Of a DNA stretch of 40,585 bases, positions 25,087 to 33,986 are shown one piece after another. The notes beneath the pieces were generated by a model. It saw only the letters and a program-made list of their open reading frames with translations, did no database searches and was not told the origin of the DNA. The position numbers and the translations under genes are program-made. Position 1 is the stretch's first letter. Every line of letters starts with the position of its first letter. The stretch comes from Acidobacteriaceae bacterium (GTDB taxonomy: Bacteria; Acidobacteriota; Terriglobia; Terriglobales; Acidobacteriaceae). The stretch spans positions 6,290 to 46,874 of the forward strand of contig PMMJ01000394.1 of NCBI GenBank assembly GCA_003162255.1, read 5' to 3'.

Positions 25087-26001
25087 ATGACCAGAGAACC
25101 GATGCCCAAAAACGAGAAAACCCTCAGGAAGCCCACCGTCGCCATCGTCGGGGCCGGCAGCCTGGCGACTTTTCTGGCCATGGCGCTGCGCGATGCCGGC
25201 TTCAGCATTGCCGAGATCGTTACCCGCGACTTGCCGCGGTCGCTTCGTAGAGCGCGTCTGCTTGCCGCGAAGGTGGGCGCGCAGGCAGTCACTGCACATT
25301 CCGCCGCGCTCGACGCCACCTTGCTGTGGTTCTGCGTACCCGACCGTGAGATTCACGACGCGGCTTCGGTTCTGGCGGATCACATCGTTGCTCGTGTGCT
25401 TGTTCACCAAAAAGCTATACCCCGTTTCGCCCTGCACTCCAGCGGAGCGCTCCTCAGCCGCGAACTTGATCCCTTGCGCCGGGCAGGCGTCGCCGTCGCG
25501 TCGGTGCATCCACTGATGACCTTCGTTGCCGGCGCGCGCCCTTCTTTGCAGGGAGTGCCTTTTGCCCTGGAAGGCGACGGCGCGGCATTGCGAGTGGCGC
25601 GCCGGATCGTCCGCGAACTGGGCGCTGAAAGTTTTTCCTTGCCCGCGTCGCGCAAAGCGGCGTACCACGCGTGGGCCACTTTGACCTCGCCGCTGCTGCT
25701 GGCGTTCCTGGTGACACTGGAAGAAGCGGCTCGCGCCGCCGGACTCACGCGCGAGGATGCGCGTCGCAAGAGCCTGCCCATTATCAAGCAGACTTTAGCG
25801 AATTACTCACGCCTCGGTTCGGCACGGTCTTTCAGCGGCCCGCTGATTCGCGGAGACGCGGAGACGGTGGCAAAACACCTGTCCGCGCTGAAGAAGCACC
25901 CTGGAGCGCGCGAAGTTTATGTGGTTCTGGCCCGAGCCGCCCTGCGCGGCCTGCCGGTGAAAAATCGGGATGGACTAAGCCCGTTGCTGCGGGCGCTTTA
26001 A
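25087..26001 (+). CDS. Rossmann-like domain plus DUF2520 protein
   Basis: A 304-residue cytoplasmic protein with an NAD(P)-type Rossmann fold at the N-terminus (KPTVAIVGAGSLATFLAMAL, glycine motif GAGSLA at about residues 22-27) and a helical C-terminal half of the DUF2520 type (SVHPLMTFV, AYHAWATLTSPLLLAFL, SFSGPLIRGD). Relatives are annotated as putative oxidoreductases or short-chain reductases linked to ketopantoate reductase-like folds; the reaction is not established. ATG 25087 is used, though ATG 25102 would still leave a full domain. It converges with ribA 11 bp away. Confidence 0.85.
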   Translation: MTREPMPKNEKTLRKPTVAIVGAGSLATFLAMALRDAGFSIAEIVTRDLPRSLRRARLLAAKVGAQAVTAHSAALDATLLWFCVPDREIHDAASVLADHIVARVLVHQKAIPRFALHSSGALLSRELDPLRRAGVAVASVHPLMTFVAGARPSLQGVPFALEGDGAALRVARRIVRELGAESFSLPASRKAAYHAWATLTSPLLLAFLVTLEEAARAAGLTREDARRKSLPIIKQTLANYSRLGSARSFSGPLIRGDAETVAKHLSALKKHPGAREVYVVLARAALRGLPVKNRDGLSPLLRAL

Positions 26002-26012
26002 TGCCCGATCCC

Positions 26013-26645
26013 TTAATGCTGCCCCTTGCGATTGCTGAACAGATGCCCCAGCTTCTCCTGCTTTGTCTTCAAGTATTCTTCCGTATGCTCGGTGGGCGCA
26101 ACTTCGCAGGGCACGCGCTCAGTCACTTGGATGCCGGCGCGTTGGAGCGCGGCGACTTTGTCGGGATTGTTCGAGAGCAAGCGCACCCGCTGAATGTCGA
26201 GCGCCTTCAGGATCTCGACCGGCATGAGAAACTCGCGGTGGTCGGCTCTGAAACCCAGGCGTTCATTCGCTTCCACCGTATCCAGCCCGCTGTCCTGAAG
26301 CGCGTAAGCCTGCAGTTTCGCCATCAGTCCAATGCCGCGCCCCTCCTGCTGTTCATAGATCAGGACGCCGGCCCCTAATTCGGCGATCATGGCGAGCGCC
26401 ATTTCCAGTTGCTGGCGGCAATCGCAACGCAGCGAGCCAAATACGTCGCCCGTCAGACACTGCGAATGGATCCGCACCAGCGGCGAGCCGGAGTGCACCT
26501 CGCCCATTACCAGCGCCACCGCCTCTTCGGTCTTGGCGCCATCGCCCGATGCCGATGCCCTGGTCGTAAATCCGTGAATCAGGAAATGCCCCCAGCGTGT
26601 CGGGAAGTCGGCGGACGCCACTTGTTTTACCTTTGAAGAACTCAC
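26013..26645 (-). CDS. ribA: GTP cyclohydrolase II
   Basis: A stand-alone RibA of about 210 residues that opens GTP to 2,5-diamino-6-ribosylamino-4(3H)-pyrimidinone 5'-phosphate, the first step of riboflavin synthesis. The zinc-binding motif VRIHSQCLTGDVFGSLRCDC is intact with its three cysteines, and YEQQEGRGIG, GFRADHREF and LRLLSNNPDK-like (VRLLSNNPDK) segments complete the active site. It is not fused to RibB. Start is uncertain: GTG 26645 gives an N-terminus matching the family (VSSSKVKQVASADFPTRWG), whereas ATG 26729 adds 28 residues of poor quality. No FMN riboswitch is visible upstream. A short C-terminal tail SNRKGQH lies beyond the family core. Confidence 0.93.
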   Translation of the reverse strand: MSSSKVKQVASADFPTRWGHFLIHGFTTRASASGDGAKTEEAVALVMGEVHSGSPLVRIHSQCLTGDVFGSLRCDCRQQLEMALAMIAELGAGVLIYEQQEGRGIGLMAKLQAYALQDSGLDTVEANERLGFRADHREFLMPVEILKALDIQRVRLLSNNPDKVAALQRAGIQVTERVPCEVAPTEHTEEYLKTKQEKLGHLFSNRKGQH

Positions 26646-26772
26646 CAGTAAATTATAGCCTTCGATTTCGGGTGCGCGCCGCTGCGACGCTCCGAGACAG
26701 GGGCTGTGCTTGCGGCGTGCGGCCGACACGATTTCAAAATCGCGTGTGTAGGCGGAATCGGGCGACGGCTGA

Positions 26773-26778
26773 TAAAAT
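26773..26778 (+). promoter_or_regulatory. Possible -10 box of the tRNA-Ala gene
   Basis: TAAAAT (five of six) lies 25 bp before the first base of the tRNA, within an AT-richer stretch. A -35 box at the usual spacing is not clear. Confidence 0.3.
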
Positions 26779-26803
26779 CAAAAAAGTAAACCCACCGTCG
26801 TGT

Positions 26804-26879
26804 GGGGCTATAGCTCAGCTGGGAGAGCGCATCGTTCGCAACGATGAGGTCGTCGGTTCGAGCCCGACTAGCTCCACCA
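26804..26879 (+). tRNA. tRNA-Ala (anticodon CGC)
   Basis: A complete 76-base cloverleaf with an encoded CCA end. The acceptor GGGGCTA pairs with TAGCTCC and contains the G3:U70 wobble pair that marks alanine tRNAs. The D arm is GCTC/GAGC, the anticodon stem CATCG/CGATG carries the loop TTCGCAA with anticodon CGC at 34-36, and the T arm GTCGG-TTCGAGC-CCGAC is standard. It reads GCG codons, frequent in this GC-rich genome. Confidence 0.97.
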
Positions 26880-27092
26880 AATAAATCAACGATAAAGTCA
26901 ATGCACCATTTTCGTTTGGCCCGCTGCACATTCCAGTTGGCGCCGTAGGACCACATGCTCGAAATCGGAACTGCCTGGCGTGTTTCGCGGCTCACGCGGC
27001 CGAAAGCTACGGGTGCCGGATTGCACGTGACTGCGTGCCGCGCGGGACATTTCGTCGCGCAACGACCTTTCCCTCTGGTACCCTCATAAACT

Positions 27093-28844
27093 ATGCGCCT
27101 TCACCATAGCCTGTTTTTTTTGCTCGCCGTAGCCGGTTGCGTTTTCGCCCAAAACCTTAAGCCAGTTGCCGACCGGCTTGCCGCTCAGAACGCCCTTTTC
27201 GAAGAGCAGTACGAGTCCGATCTCCGCAACTTTCCCGAGCGCGCCACCGCCTTTGGCGACTATCGCTACAACGACCAGCTCGCCGAGTACTCGCTCGAAG
27301 CCATTGCCCAGCGCCACAAGGCCGACGAGGCCTTCCTGGCGCGGCTGGAAGCCATCCCCAGCACTGGCTTCTCCGACCAGGACCAGCTCTCTCACGACCT
27401 CCTCATCCGCGTTCTGAAGCAGCGGATCGCCGACTTCGATCTCAAAGAGTACGAGATGCCAATCAACCAGCAGAATGGCATTCATACCGGACTCGCCGAT
27501 CTACCGCTGTCGGTTCCTCTCGATTCGGTCAAGCACTACGAAGACTATGTCGCCCGTCTTCATCAGATCCCGCGCGTTCTCGGCCAGACCACCGAAGTGC
27601 TTCGCGCTGGCATGAAGGACAAGCTCATGCCCGTTCGATTCCTGCTGGAAAAACTTCCCGTCCAGTGTCAGGGCATCATCGACGCGGACCCTTTTCTCAT
27701 CCCGACAAAGAAATATCCGGCGAGCATCTCCGCAGAAGACCAGAAGCGTCTAACCCAGCAGATCACAGACGCGATCAATAGCGACGTGATCCCCGCCTAC
27801 AACACTTTCGCCGCCTTCCTGCGCACGGAATACGCCCCCGCAGGCCGTACTACGCTCTCGATTACGTCTCTGGCAGATGGCGAGAAGCGCTACCAGAACG
27901 ACATCTACGCCCGGACCACCACCCGCATGACGCCGGACGAGATACACCAACTCGGTCTCCGCGAGATCGACCGCATTCAGGCGGAGATGACGGTTATCGC
28001 CAAGAAGGCGGGCTTCGCCGATCTTGATTCTTTCCGCGCCTCGCTCAAAACCAATCCCAAATACATTCCGACTTCTTCGGATCAGATCCTCGAAGATTTT
28101 CGCCACTACATCGCGCAGATGCAGCCGAAGCTGCCGCAGCTTTTCACCCTTCTTCCGAAGTCGCCGGTCACCGTTGAAGCCATACCTGCCTTCCAATCCG
28201 CTGCTGCCACCCACTACATGATCGGCACTGCGGACGGCAAACGCCCCGGCCGCGTGGTCGTTGCCACGTCCGACTTCGCTCAGCGCTCGCTCATTGACGA
28301 CGAGGCGATCGCCTACCACGAAGGTATTCCGGGACATCACATGCAGCTATCGGTGCAGCAGCAACTCACCGGTTTGCCCAAGTTCCGCCTCCATGGGCTC
28401 GGCTTCAACGCATACATCGAAGGCTGGGCCCTGTACGCGGAGCAACTCGGCAAAGAGGTCGGCTTCTACCAGGATCCAGTTTCGGACTACGGCCGCCTGT
28501 CTTCCGAGCTCTTCCGCGCCGTGCGTCTGGTCGTCGACACCGGAGTCCACTCCAAAGGATGGACGCGCGATCAAGTTGTGGACTTCATGCGCAAGTCCGG
28601 CGCGGTCGACGAGCCCACGATCCAGTCCGAGACCGACCGCTACATCGCGTGGCCCGCACAAGCCCTCAGTTACAAACTTGGCCAGCTGAAGTTCCGCGAA
28701 CTCCGGGAACGCGCCCAGAAAGAACTGGGCCCCAAGTTCGACATCCGCAGCTTCCACGACGAGATGCTCGACGGCGGAACCCTCCCCCTTGATCTTCTCG
28801 AGGCCCGCACCGACAAATGGATCGCAGAACAGAGATCGAAGTGA
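27093..28844 (+). CDS. Secreted DUF885 family metallopeptidase-like protein
   Basis: A 583-residue exported protein. The signal peptide covers residues 1 to about 20 (FFLLAVAGCVFAQ); the cysteine in AGC may also fit a lipoprotein cut. The body is mainly helical, as in the DUF885 family. The family's metal-site motif is visible as AYHEGIPGHHMQ (H409, E410, H415 or H416), with the downstream glutamate in AYIEGWALYAEQL. This resembles the HExxH-type gluzincin arrangement, though spaced HExxxxH. Family members are thought to be zinc-dependent carboxypeptidase-like enzymes acting on short peptides; the substrate here is unknown. It ends 108 bp before the kinase gene, so linkage is loose. Confidence 0.88.
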   Translation: MRLHHSLFFLLAVAGCVFAQNLKPVADRLAAQNALFEEQYESDLRNFPERATAFGDYRYNDQLAEYSLEAIAQRHKADEAFLARLEAIPSTGFSDQDQLSHDLLIRVLKQRIADFDLKEYEMPINQQNGIHTGLADLPLSVPLDSVKHYEDYVARLHQIPRVLGQTTEVLRAGMKDKLMPVRFLLEKLPVQCQGIIDADPFLIPTKKYPASISAEDQKRLTQQITDAINSDVIPAYNTFAAFLRTEYAPAGRTTLSITSLADGEKRYQNDIYARTTTRMTPDEIHQLGLREIDRIQAEMTVIAKKAGFADLDSFRASLKTNPKYIPTSSDQILEDFRHYIAQMQPKLPQLFTLLPKSPVTVEAIPAFQSAAATHYMIGTADGKRPGRVVVATSDFAQRSLIDDEAIAYHEGIPGHHMQLSVQQQLTGLPKFRLHGLGFNAYIEGWALYAEQLGKEVGFYQDPVSDYGRLSSELFRAVRLVVDTGVHSKGWTRDQVVDFMRKSGAVDEPTIQSETDRYIAWPAQALSYKLGQLKFRELRERAQKELGPKFDIRSFHDEMLDGGTLPLDLLEARTDKWIAEQRSK

Positions 28845-28933
28845 CGGCTGCTGGGACGGCTTCTCAGTTTATGGAAGAGTGGCCGGGAATGGGCAATCGT
28901 CGCATCGGTGGCAACGCCATTTGTTGAGACTGT

Positions 28934-28939
28934 ATATAA
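28934..28939 (+). promoter_or_regulatory. Possible -10 box for a short-leader kinase transcript
   Basis: A perfect TATAAT occupies 28934-28939, inside TGTATATAAT. If used, transcription would begin near 28946, leaving under ten bases before the kinase ATG at 28953, which has no ribosome-binding site. The -35 region is poor. Confidence 0.35.
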
Positions 28940-28952
28940 TGACGCGCACGGC

Positions 28953-31634
28953 ATGGCCCTCACATCTGGCACGAAACTTGGTCCCTACGAAATTCAATCG
29001 CCGCTAGGCGCCGGCGGAATGGGTGAAGTTTATCGCGCGCGCGATACGCGATTGGGGCGGGATGTCGCCTTAAAGATTCTTCCGGAGTCTTTTGCCCTCG
29101 ACCCCGACCGCTTGCGCCGTTTCGAGCAGGAGGCGCGGGCAGTAGCCGCGCTGAACCATCCTAATATTCTCGCGGTGTTTGACATTGGCACCTACAACGA
29201 GGGCCAGCGCAACGGCTCGCCGTTTCTTGTCTCCGAACTTCTGGAGGGCGAGAGCCTGCGCACGACGCTGGATCGCGGGGCCGTGCCCCAGCGTAAGACG
29301 ATCGAGTATGGAGTACAGATAGCGCACGGGCTGGCGGCGGCGCATGAAAAGGGAATCGTCCACCGCGACCTGAAGCCGGAGAATATTTTCGTCACCAAAG
29401 ACGGGCGCATCAAGATTCTGGATTTCGGCTTGGCGAAGCTGGCGCAGAAAGCGGACGCGGACCCGGACGAACCCACGCTCACCAGTTCGCACACGGCAGC
29501 GGGCGTGGTCATGGGCACGGCGAGCTACATGGCGCCGGAGCAAGTACGCGGCGAGCCTGCCGATCCTCGCACCGATATTTTCGCGTTCGGCGCCGTGCTC
29601 TACGAAATGTTGTCCGGCGTGCGCGCCTTCCGCCGCGACACTGCCGCCGAAACGATGACCGCGGTTTTAAAGGACGATCCGCCGGAGTTGTCCGATCCCG
29701 GCCCTCTGGTCTCTCCCGCGCTTGAGCGCATTGTGCGCCGCTGTCTGGAGAAGAATCCGGAACAGCGCTTCCAGTCGGCGCGGGATCTGTCCTTTGCTCT
29801 GGGTGCGCTCTCTGGAACCGAAGCGAGCGGCGCCACGCGCATCGCGGCGGCGCCTCGCCGAGTTCCGCTGCTGCTCTGGCTTTCCGTCGCCCTGGCGCTG
29901 GTGGCCGTCGCCGGAGTCACGTGGTTGGTGGCGCGGCGTCCGGCGGCAACCGCGCTTATGCAGTTCGCCATTCCGGTTCCGGAAGAAATGAGCATTAGCC
30001 ACATGGCGCTGTCGCGCGATGGCTCCATGCTGGCGTTCGTGTCGCCGGAAGAAGAATCCGCGTTGCCCATGCTTTACGTGCAGCGCATCGGCTCGCCAAG
30101 CGTCACGCTTCTACCCGGCACGCAAGGCGCAAGTTATCCCTTCTGGTCGCCCGATGGCGCCAACGTCGGGTTTTTCGCCAACGGCAAACTGCTGAAAATT
30201 GCAATTGCAGGCGGTACGCCGCAAGTGCTGGCCAGCGTGTTGGCCGCCCGCGGCGGCAGTTGGAATAGCCGCGACGTCATCATTTACAGCCCCGATGCCG
30301 CCAGCGCGATCTGGCGCGTCAACGCCGATGGCAGCGGCGCGGCTGCCGTCACCCAGGACTTCCTTAACAACAGCCATAACCTCGTAACCCACCGTTGGCC
30401 CGTCTTTCTTCCCGATGGCAATCGGTTTTTATTCTGGGTGGGCGACTTCGGCAACGCCAAGGACGACCAGACCAGCGGCATTTACGTCAGCTCTCTCGAC
30501 GGCAAGGAGAGGCGCCTTGTTCTCCTCTGTCATTCGAGCTTTGGCTACGACTCCCACCGCTTGTATTATGTGGACGACCAGCGGCAGTTGATGAGCGTTG
30601 ACTTTGACGCTTCCGCCGCCAAAGTCTCGGGCCGCACCACCGCCGTAGCCAATGTCGTCGGCTTTCAACCCTCCACCTACTGGGCCGCCCTCGCCGTCGG
30701 CGGAAACGGTACGGTGATCTACAACACCGGCGTCGGGGCTGCGCTGTCGGCGCTCACCTGGATGGACCGGTCGGGCAAGGAACTGGGCCAGATCGGCGAT
30801 CCCGCCATCATGGCCAACCCGACGCTTTCGCCCGACGACAGCCGCGTTGCCGTGGACATCAGCGACCTGAAAGGTAATAGCGTAGATGTCTGGCTCTTGA
30901 GCACGAACGGCGCCGGCAATTCACGCTTCACCTTCGAGCCCGTGGAACAAGTTACCGGCGTCTGGTCGCGGGACGGAAGCACGCTCGCCTACCGCGCAGT
31001 TTTCAAGGGGGGCGCAACGCTATTCACCAAGCGGGCCAGTGGGCTGGAGCAGGAAAAGCCGCTGCTGCAGAGCCAAGTCAAGGATGACCTTCTCCCTAAC
31101 TCATGGTCCGCTGACGGCCAGCAAATTCTCTGCGACGATCAGGCTCCAACGCACTCTTACCTGGCACTATTGCCCTCCGCGGGCGGGTCGCCCGTTCCAT
31201 TTCTAAGCAACAAAGCCAACGAGAATAATGGACAGATCTCTCCCGATGGAAAGTGGGTGGCGTATGCCTCCGATGAGTCTGGCATCTGGGAGATTTACGT
31301 TACCTCGTTTCCCGCCGCTGCTGGAAAGTGGCAAGTATCGCGCGGCGGCGGCACCGAACCGCGCTGGCGTGGAGACAGCAAAGAAATTTTCTATATCGGA
31401 CCTGGCGGCAAGTTGATGGCTGTGCCCGTAAACAGTGGAAGTGTGTTCGCGACCGGCACGCCCGCGCCTCTATTCCAGATTCGCGGCCGCGCGCCGATTT
31501 CCAGCACCGACATTTTTACTTATGACGTCGCCAAAGATGGCAAGCGCTTCCTGGTGAACCGTTACGTGAAACCCGAACACGTCGCGCCCTTGACCATCTT
31601 GCTGCAGACCACGGCCGACAATCCATCCCCTTAG
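28953..31634 (+). CDS. Membrane serine/threonine protein kinase with TolB/PD40 repeat sensor
   Basis: An 893-residue bitopic protein. The N-terminal kinase domain (about residues 11-285) is complete: glycine loop GAGGMGEVY, catalytic lysine K41 in VALKIL, HRDLKPEN (D138), DFG (157-159) and the GTASYMAPEQ activation-segment end. One transmembrane segment (about 298-321, LLLWLSVALALVAVAGVTWLV) follows, then about 570 residues of TolB-like beta-propeller repeats outside the membrane, with repeated phrases such as WSPDGANVGFF, LSPDDSRVAV, WSRDGSTLAY, ISPDGKWVAYASD. This Pkn-type layout is common in Acidobacteriota and suggests sensing of a periplasmic ligand. ATG 28953 is preferred; a GTG at 28908 would add 15 residues that lie upstream of the probable -10 box. 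Targets are unknown. Confidence 0.93.
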   Translation: MALTSGTKLGPYEIQSPLGAGGMGEVYRARDTRLGRDVALKILPESFALDPDRLRRFEQEARAVAALNHPNILAVFDIGTYNEGQRNGSPFLVSELLEGESLRTTLDRGAVPQRKTIEYGVQIAHGLAAAHEKGIVHRDLKPENIFVTKDGRIKILDFGLAKLAQKADADPDEPTLTSSHTAAGVVMGTASYMAPEQVRGEPADPRTDIFAFGAVLYEMLSGVRAFRRDTAAETMTAVLKDDPPELSDPGPLVSPALERIVRRCLEKNPEQRFQSARDLSFALGALSGTEASGATRIAAAPRRVPLLLWLSVALALVAVAGVTWLVARRPAATALMQFAIPVPEEMSISHMALSRDGSMLAFVSPEEESALPMLYVQRIGSPSVTLLPGTQGASYPFWSPDGANVGFFANGKLLKIAIAGGTPQVLASVLAARGGSWNSRDVIIYSPDAASAIWRVNADGSGAAAVTQDFLNNSHNLVTHRWPVFLPDGNRFLFWVGDFGNAKDDQTSGIYVSSLDGKERRLVLLCHSSFGYDSHRLYYVDDQRQLMSVDFDASAAKVSGRTTAVANVVGFQPSTYWAALAVGGNGTVIYNTGVGAALSALTWMDRSGKELGQIGDPAIMANPTLSPDDSRVAVDISDLKGNSVDVWLLSTNGAGNSRFTFEPVEQVTGVWSRDGSTLAYRAVFKGGATLFTKRASGLEQEKPLLQSQVKDDLLPNSWSADGQQILCDDQAPTHSYLALLPSAGGSPVPFLSNKANENNGQISPDGKWVAYASDESGIWEIYVTSFPAAAGKWQVSRGGGTEPRWRGDSKEIFYIGPGGKLMAVPVNSGSVFATGTPAPLFQIRGRAPISSTDIFTYDVAKDGKRFLVNRYVKPEHVAPLTILLQTTADNPSP

Positions 31635-31635
31635 G

Positions 31636-31660
31636 CCGGAGACCGCGTCCGGACAGTTTT
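31636..31660 (+). terminator. Possible terminator after the kinase gene
   Basis: CCGGA (31636-31640) pairs with TCCGG (31648-31652) around a 7-base loop, followed by ACAG and TTTT. The stem is short, so this is a weak intrinsic terminator at the convergent junction with the ABC permease gene. Confidence 0.4.
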
Positions 31661-31671
31661 ACCCGCTGAGC

Positions 31672-32841
31672 TCAGAGTTCGCGCAGGGCGACTGCAATCC
31701 GGGCGCGCGCCGCGCGAACTGCCGGCGGAACGCCACCCAGCAATCCCATGAAGAGCGCAAATATCAGTCCACCCGCCAACAGCGCTGGAGTCACACGAAA
31801 CGCGAACGCAAGGTGAGAAAAGGTTTGCCAGTTCATTGTCCCGGTGGTCAGGCCGTTGAGCGGAAGTATGCAAATACACCCGAGCAGTCCGCCCACCAGC
31901 GCGATGCAGAGCGACTCAAAAACGAAAGACGTCACTACGCTGCCCGTGCCGAAACCCAAGGCGCGCATGGTGGCGATTTCGCGCGAGCGTTCGGCCACCG
32001 CCGAATACATCGTGTTGAGCGCCCCTAGCACGGCTCCGACGCCCATGACCAGAGCAACCATGGTGCCAAGCACTTGGATCAGCCTCGTGATCGCTTGCGA
32101 TTGCTTCTCGTAGTAATCAAGTTCCCGGCTAGCCTGCAGCGTAACCCGAGGATCAGAAGTAAGTGCGTCCTTAAAGCCGGTAAACGCCTCGGGCTTCGTG
32201 AGCCGGGCGGTAACGGATTGAAAGACGTTCGGCGGCCGCTTGTAGACGTCGTCAAGAACGGTGGAGTCACACCAAATTTCCGAATCGAATGCGCTGCCGC
32301 CGGCGTCGAAGACTCCCACCACCGTCCACTCGCCCCCGCCGAACCTCACCTTGCTTCCCAGTTCGAAGCCGGAGTATGTTCCGGGCACATTCCTTCCTAC
32401 AACCAATTCATTCAGCCCCGGCTGAAAAAACCGTCCCGAAACCATCTTGGCTGAGTCGCGCACCTCCAGAGCTTTGGGCGAGACGCCCCGCACTTGAACG
32501 TTGGCATCGGTACCCGTCGCTTTCAAAGGGAAGTTGGCAATCACGACTACTTCGGGACTCACCAGCGGGCCCGACGCGTCACGCGCCACCCCTGGCTCAT
32601 CCTCGATTATGTGCACCTGGTCGAGGTTAATGGCGCTCTCCATTTCCGAGGTGGCGCCGCCGCGCAGCACAATTGCATTGCGCGGCGAACCCGACGAAAC
32701 CAGTGTCGTCTTGAAGCCTTTCGCCATCGACAACATGGCCACGAACACACCCACAGTGCCCGCAATACCCAGCACGGCCACCACGGTCGAGGTCCAGCGG
32801 ACCCGCAAACTGTTCAAGTTGTAACTCAGCGGGATCGCCAT
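31672..32841 (-). CDS. ABC transporter permease, FtsX/MacB-like (second permease)
   Basis: A 389-residue inner-membrane permease. Transmembrane segments are at about residues 21-41 and three near the C-terminus (from LIQVLGTMVALVMGVGAVLG onward), with a large periplasmic domain between them (about 45-255), the MacB/FtsX layout. The ending PPAVRAARARIAVALREL is the usual cytosolic coupling tail. ATG 32841 (MAIPLSYNLNSLR) is preferred over the GTG at 32847 because GGAGG lies 8 bp ahead of it, and the GTG is too close to that site. It starts 2 bp after the stop of the first permease, so the two are surely cotranslated and probably form a heterodimer. Confidence 0.9.
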   Translation of the reverse strand: MAIPLSYNLNSLRVRWTSTVVAVLGIAGTVGVFVAMLSMAKGFKTTLVSSGSPRNAIVLRGGATSEMESAINLDQVHIIEDEPGVARDASGPLVSPEVVVIANFPLKATGTDANVQVRGVSPKALEVRDSAKMVSGRFFQPGLNELVVGRNVPGTYSGFELGSKVRFGGGEWTVVGVFDAGGSAFDSEIWCDSTVLDDVYKRPPNVFQSVTARLTKPEAFTGFKDALTSDPRVTLQASRELDYYEKQSQAITRLIQVLGTMVALVMGVGAVLGALNTMYSAVAERSREIATMRALGFGTGSVVTSFVFESLCIALVGGLLGCICILPLNGLTTGTMNWQTFSHLAFAFRVTPALLAGGLIFALFMGLLGGVPPAVRAARARIAVALREL

Positions 32842-32843
32842 CT

Positions 32844-33986
32844 TCACACCCTCCGCAGTGCGTCTACGACGTTGAGATTCATTGCCGACAAAGCGGGTAA
32901 CAGTCCAGCGACCACGCCCACAGCCACGGTTACGGCGAAACCAGCTACGACGGTTTGCGGCGATAAGTAGAAGAACGGCAACATGCCGTGGGTGGGATCG
33001 CCATTGCGCGTCAGCAACTTCGCGAACCCAAGACCCAACGCTCCTCCGATGGCCGCGATCAGCACGGACTCGGCGAGCACCAGCACGAGGACGAAGACAT
33101 CGGAAAACCCGACCGCCTTCAACACCGCGAGATCGCGCACGCGCTCGCGCACCGCGATGGCCATGGTGTTGCCGGTGACCAGCAGCAGCGTGAAAAACAC
33201 CACTGCGCCGATGCTCAGGATCAGCAACTGGATGTTGCCCGCCTGCTTGGCAAACGAAGTCGCAAACGCCTTTTCGGTGTCCGTTTTCGTTTCCCAGGGA
33301 GAATTGGAGAACGTTTCGTCGATCTCCTTAGCTACCCTCACCGAGTCATCCGGATTGTCCACTTTTACCGTGTACCAGCCAACCAGGCCCTTCCAGTATT
33401 GGCTTTCGCGCTCCTCCAGATATTTGTAGTGGAACCAGAATTGGGTGGTGTCGTCTTCGACTTTCTTGCCGTGATAGATCCCGCGGATGTTGAAATCCCA
33501 CGTCCCTTGAAAGATCGTTCCTTTGATCGGAATGCGATCTCCGAGCTTCCAATGAAAGCGTTTGACCAAATCCGCGCCCACGACCGCGCCCTCGCGATCG
33601 CTCATGTATGCCTGCCACTGATCGTCGGGTAAGACGTACTCCGGATACATGGTGTGAAAAGTGTCGTCATCGATAGCCATTTGCGGGAAAAAGTTGCGTT
33701 CATCCTGGTACACGCCTCCGAACCAATTCTGGTGCGTCACCTCCTTTATCCCGTGAATGCGCAACAGGCGCTCATTGTACGAGACCGGCAGCGGCTGAAT
33801 GATCGACACCTTGTTGATGACCACCAGGCGGTCGGTGCCCGCCACCTCCACGCCCTGGTTGAAGGCTCCGCGGACGACCGCCAGCAAACCGAACAGGAAG
33901 AGCGCCACCGCAAACGAGCCAATCGTCAGCACGGTGCGAATCTTCTTGCGGAACAGGTTGGAGAGGATCAGGGCAGAGTATTTCAT
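32844..33986 (-). CDS. ABC transporter permease, FtsX/MacB-like (first permease)
   Basis: A 380-residue inner-membrane permease with an N-terminal transmembrane segment (about 18-42, KIRTVLTIGSFAVALFLFG), a large periplasmic domain and three C-terminal segments beginning near IQLLILSIGAVVFFTLLLV; it ends with the coupling tail ALSAMNLNVVDALRRV. The periplasmic part differs clearly from the second permease and carries several Trp/Tyr-rich stretches (NWFGGVYQDERNFF, FWFHYKYLEERESQYW). Its ATG overlaps the ATPase stop as ATGA (33983-33986). Such permeases work by mechanotransmission with a periplasmic adaptor rather than as ordinary channels; substrates range from antibiotics to lipoproteins and cannot be chosen here. 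Confidence 0.92.
   Translation of the reverse strand: MKYSALILSNLFRKKIRTVLTIGSFAVALFLFGLLAVVRGAFNQGVEVAGTDRLVVINKVSIIQPLPVSYNERLLRIHGIKEVTHQNWFGGVYQDERNFFPQMAIDDDTFHTMYPEYVLPDDQWQAYMSDREGAVVGADLVKRFHWKLGDRIPIKGTIFQGTWDFNIRGIYHGKKVEDDTTQFWFHYKYLEERESQYWKGLVGWYTVKVDNPDDSVRVAKEIDETFSNSPWETKTDTEKAFATSFAKQAGNIQLLILSIGAVVFFTLLLVTGNTMAIAVRERVRDLAVLKAVGFSDVFVLVLVLAESVLIAAIGGALGLGFAKLLTRNGDPTHGMLPFFYLSPQTVVAGFAVTVAVGVVAGLLPALSAMNLNVVDALRRV

Noticed and set aside
26729..26742. Palindrome CGATTT-CA-AAATCG upstream of ribA and the tRNA
   Set aside because: It is short, lies well upstream of both genes with no promoter geometry to support an operator, and may be chance.
26880..27092. Search for an integration site or mobile element next to the tRNA-Ala gene
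   Set aside because: No integrase gene and no repeat of the tRNA 3' end was seen in the downstream sequence.
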